Positions 61,333 through 64,000 of a DNA stretch of 64,000 nt are shown one piece after another (position 1 is the first letter of the stretch; the number at the start of each line of letters is the position of its first letter). Made by a program: the position numbers and the translations under genes. Source of the DNA: JAFAFN01 sp963707555 (lineage in GTDB: Bacteria > Actinomycetota > Acidimicrobiia > Acidimicrobiales > Microtrichaceae); NCBI GenBank assembly GCA_963707555.1, contig CAVPQM010000016.1:176185-240184 (forward strand). Direction: 5' to 3'. Below the pieces are notes generated by a model, which had not been told where the DNA came from, made no database searches, and was given only the letters and a program-made list of their open reading frames with translations.

Positions 61333-62833
61333 TGGCCGATGTCGACACGGGGGTCGACCTTCGGTCACGGATAGATGCCGTCCTGGCCATCGACCCGGCC
61401 GCTCCGGCAATGGAGTTCGAAGACAGGTGGTACTCGTGGGGAGACTTGGCGCAGCGTGACCGAGGACCTCAGACATCACCTCGACGAACGTCGAGTGGGC
61501 CCCGGGTGCCCGGTGGGCGTGCTCCTCAGGAATCGGCCCACGGCCGTGGGCCTCCTGATCGCAATCATCCAGGCTGGCGCGTGCGCCGTTGCCATCAACC
61601 CGGCCAAACCTGACCGAGCCTGCGCAGATCTCCGTTACCTGCAGCTTCCCTTCGTCGCCGGCGAAACAAGCGACGTGACCGCGATCGAGGACTGTGACCG
61701 TGGCGCAACAGTCATCGGCGCCCAGGATCTCGGACCCCTGCAGATTGGCCGCCGAGGCGACCATCGGGTCGTCCGGAGTCATCCCGGCGTGGCCGTGAAG
61801 ATGCTCACCAGCGGCACCACTGGGCCACCGAAACGGATCGATCTGACCACCGCCACCCTGTCTCGCGCCCTGCTCGGCGGCCAAGCACTATGAGGCGAGC
61901 CACTCGGGAACGGCCGGAACTGCGAGCGCGGCGTGGCCGTGGTCAACTCGCCCCTCGTGCATCTTGGCGGACTGTTCAGGATCCTCCAGTGCGTGACCGA
62001 TGGGCGGCGTTTCGTATTGCTCGAGCGGTTCTCGGTCGGATCGTGGTCGGATGCTGTGCGGAAGTATCGACCTCGGACCGTGAGCCTGGTTCCCACCGCC
62101 TTGCGAATGGTCCTCGAGTCTGACATCGAGAAAGACGTGCTCTCGAGCGTCAAATCGGTGGTTTCTGGGACGGCCCCCCTCTCGCCTGACGATGCCGAGG
62201 CCTTCACGGCCCGATTCGGGGTACCGGTGCTGGTCTCCTATGCGGCGACCGAATTCGGTGGCGGGGTGGCAGGTTGGAACCTGGAGGACCACCGTGCCCA
62301 CTGGGGCGGCAAACGTGGCAGCGTCGGGCGTGCGCACTCCGGCACCCAGATCCGCGTCGTGGACGAGTCGACCGGTGACGAGCTCGGACCAGGTGACGAC
62401 GGGGTGCTCGAGGTGAAGGCGTCGCAGCTCGGCGCGGCGACGTGGATCCGCACCACCGACCAGGCCCGCATCGACGACGACGGATTCCTGTTCATCCTGG
62501 GTCGCTGCCGACCACGCGACGATCCGCGGCGGCTTCAAGGTGATGCCCGACGACATCAGGACCGCGTCGAGCGCCTGCCCGACGTGCGCGGCGCATCCGT
62601 CGTCGGCGTCGACGACCGCCGCCTCGGTCAGGTTCCCGTCGCCGCCGTCGAGCTCCGCCCGGGCTCGGCCGTCGAGGCCTCGGCGCTCGTCGAGCAGCTC
62701 GCGCCCGTGCTGGCCCCCTACGAACGACCGGCCGAGATCCGGCTCGTCGACGAACTGCCGGTGCACCGACTCGGGGAAGGTCGACCTGACCGTGGTCGCC
62801 TCGATGTTCCGTGACCGCTCAGAGGAGAACTGA
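61332..62833 (+). CDS. AMP-binding acyl-CoA ligase (multiple frameshifts)
   Basis: From ATG 61332: LRSRIDAVLAIDPAAPAMEF; next frame VGVLLRNRPTAVGLLIAIIQ and the P-loop KMLTSGTTGPPKRIDLT; next frame VVNSPLVHLGGLFRILQCVT, LVSYAATEFGGGVAGWN, TTDQARIDDDGFLFILGR; then further breaks near 62505, 62555 and 62775 before the end at 62833. All ANL signature regions are there in the right order, but at least five indels separate them. The first 950 bases have lower GC than the island; normal GC resumes near 62290, within the gene. Confidence 0.72.
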
Positions 62834-62834
62834 C

Positions 62835-63996
62835 GTGGACCTCCGCTACTCGGCGACCGACGAGGCGTTCCGCAAGGAGGCCCGGGCGTTCCTCGACCAT
62901 GCCGTCGGCGGCCTACGGTCCGCCACCGCCTCCCGGCGACTGGGACGTGCGCCGGGAGTACGACACAGGATGGACCGGCCGTTGTACGACGGCGGGTTCG
63001 CCGGGCTGAACTGGCCCCGTGAGTTCGGCGGCCGTGGCCTGCCCGCCTCGCAGCAGCTCGTCTACCTCGAGGAGTACGCGGCCTCGGGTGCGCCGTACGT
63101 CGGCATCAACTTCGTGGGCACCGCGGACGCCGGTCCGACGCTGATCGCCGAGGGCTCCGAGGAGCAACGTCGGTTCCACCTGCCCCGGATCCTCCGCGGC
63201 GAGGACGTGTGGTGCCAGGGCTTCTCCGAGCCCGGCGCGGGACTCCGACCTCGCATCCCTGCGGACCCGGGCGGTGCGCGACGGCGACCACTACGTCGTC
63301 AGCGGCCAGAAGATCTGGAGCACCCGCGCCCATGTCGCGGACTACTGCGAGCTGCTGGTGCGGACCGACCCCGACGCCCCGAAGCACAAGGGCATCTCGT
63401 GGCTGATCCTCGACATGACCTCACCCGGCATCGAGGTCCGCCCGATGAAGACCATCGACGGGGAGAGCCACTTCTGCGAGATGTTCCTCGACGAGGTGCG
63501 GATCCCCGTCGAGAACCGGGTCGGCGACGAGAACGACGGCTGGCGGGTCACCAACGTGACCCTGCGCTTCGAGCGAATCGCGTTCGTGCAGCACATCATC
63601 ACCCTGCGCTCACAGCTCGTCGGGCTGGTCGTGCTCGGCGGGGGAGCGGGCCGATGAGCGGGACTTCCGGCGACGGATCGGCACCCTCGACGCCCGGATC
63701 GACGTGCTCTGGCGGATGACGCAGCGCTGCGTGACCGAGGCCGAGGCCTCGGGGCTGCCGTCGCCGCTCGGCTCGGCGGTCAAGCTCGGCTACAGCGAGC
63801 TCGGTCAGGAGCTGCGTGGGGATGGAGCTGCTCGGCCGGTCGTCGATCGGCGTCGACGGGCCGGAGTCGGACGCCGCTCTCGTGCTCGGTGCACGACTAC
63901 CTGTGGTCGTTCCAGTACACGATCGCTGCGGGGACCTCGCAGATCCAGCGCAACGTCATCGCCGAACGGATCCTGGGGATGCCCAGGGCCAGGTGA
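62835..63996 (+). CDS. acyl-CoA dehydrogenase (multiple frameshifts)
   Basis: GTG 62835, one base after the ligase stop. LRYSATDEAFRKEARAFLDH, GFAGLNWPREFGGRGLPASQ, WCQGFSEPGAG; another frame: GDHYVVSGQKIWSTRAHVAD, MTSPGIEVRPMKTIDGESHF, GWRVTNVTLRFERIAFVQHI; another: RIDVLWRMTQRCVTEAEASG; finally RNVIAERILGMPRAR ending at 63996. Breaks near 62925, 63240, 63640, 63815 and 63885. Domain order is that of a full ACAD (about 387 residues expected). Confidence 0.75.
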
Positions 63997-64000
63997 GGCG

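Overview
The window is very GC-rich (about 70%) bacterial chromosome, dense in genes on both strands, with many GTG starts and 4-base start/stop overlaps. Actinobacterial markers are clear: a mycothiol-dependent formaldehyde dehydrogenase with its metallo-hydrolase partner, the Mec/CysM cysteine branch, and the gene order mec-cysM-murI-MBL-rph-rdgB known from mycobacteria. Family content (AurF-like oxygenase, MpaB-like oxygenase, PspC/LiaF stress proteins, large acyl-CoA catabolic clusters) would suit Acidimicrobiia (Ilumatobacter-like) or a related deep actinobacterial lineage; that placement is an inference.

Layout. 0-7.6 kb: end of a 2-oxoacid:ferredoxin oxidoreductase operon, two lipoproteins (one an M1 peptidase), mycothiol-linked formaldehyde detoxification, an SGNH protein and smpB. 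7.6-12.9 kb: the conserved mec-cysM-grpB-murI-MBL-rph-rdgB block. 12.9-18.3 kb: an AbiEi/DUF559-like gene bracketed by two large palindromes, an AurF-type diiron oxygenase, a broken PLP enzyme coupled to a nei-type glycosylase, purU and a DUF6941-like gene. 18.4-31.5 kb: secreted hydrolases, tRNA-Leu, clpP, a PspC histidine kinase/LuxR regulator pair divergent from a PspC/LiaF-like operon, a CAP lipoprotein, rpe, an RNA m5U methyltransferase, a glutaminyl-cyclase lipoprotein and an MpaB-like oxygenase. 31.6-34.8 kb: tRNA-Lys, tRNA-His, tRNA-Arg, an iron-siderophore-type binding protein and a NuoF-like gene wrecked by frameshifts and a roughly 200-bp insertion. 34.9-37.5 kb: aldo/keto reductase, SnoaL-like protein, and a TetR regulator divergent from a VOC protein. 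37.5-64 kb: a long catabolic island with six SDR/ALDH-type oxidoreductases, a DUF2889 + Rieske oxygenase pair, two P450s, a class III CoA-transferase, three acyl-CoA ligases, three acyl-CoA dehydrogenases and five crotonase-fold enzymes.

How it fits together. The island has the parts for hydroxylating, CoA-activating and beta-oxidising a hydrophobic substrate (steroid, terpenoid or alicyclic acid are candidates). Four divergent intergenic regions in it carry the same palindrome, ACCTCTAGAGGT or a close variant, which defines a putative regulon whose regulator is not in the window. A second repeat family, palindromes with a shared core and covarying arms, sits at gene 3' ends at 12.9, 14.0 and 21.5 kb.

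Caution. At least fifteen otherwise well conserved genes are split by apparent single-base indels, most densely after 58.8 kb. Many of these are probably sequencing or assembly errors. Where the coding frame can be followed across the break, the gene is listed as one locus and the break is stated.
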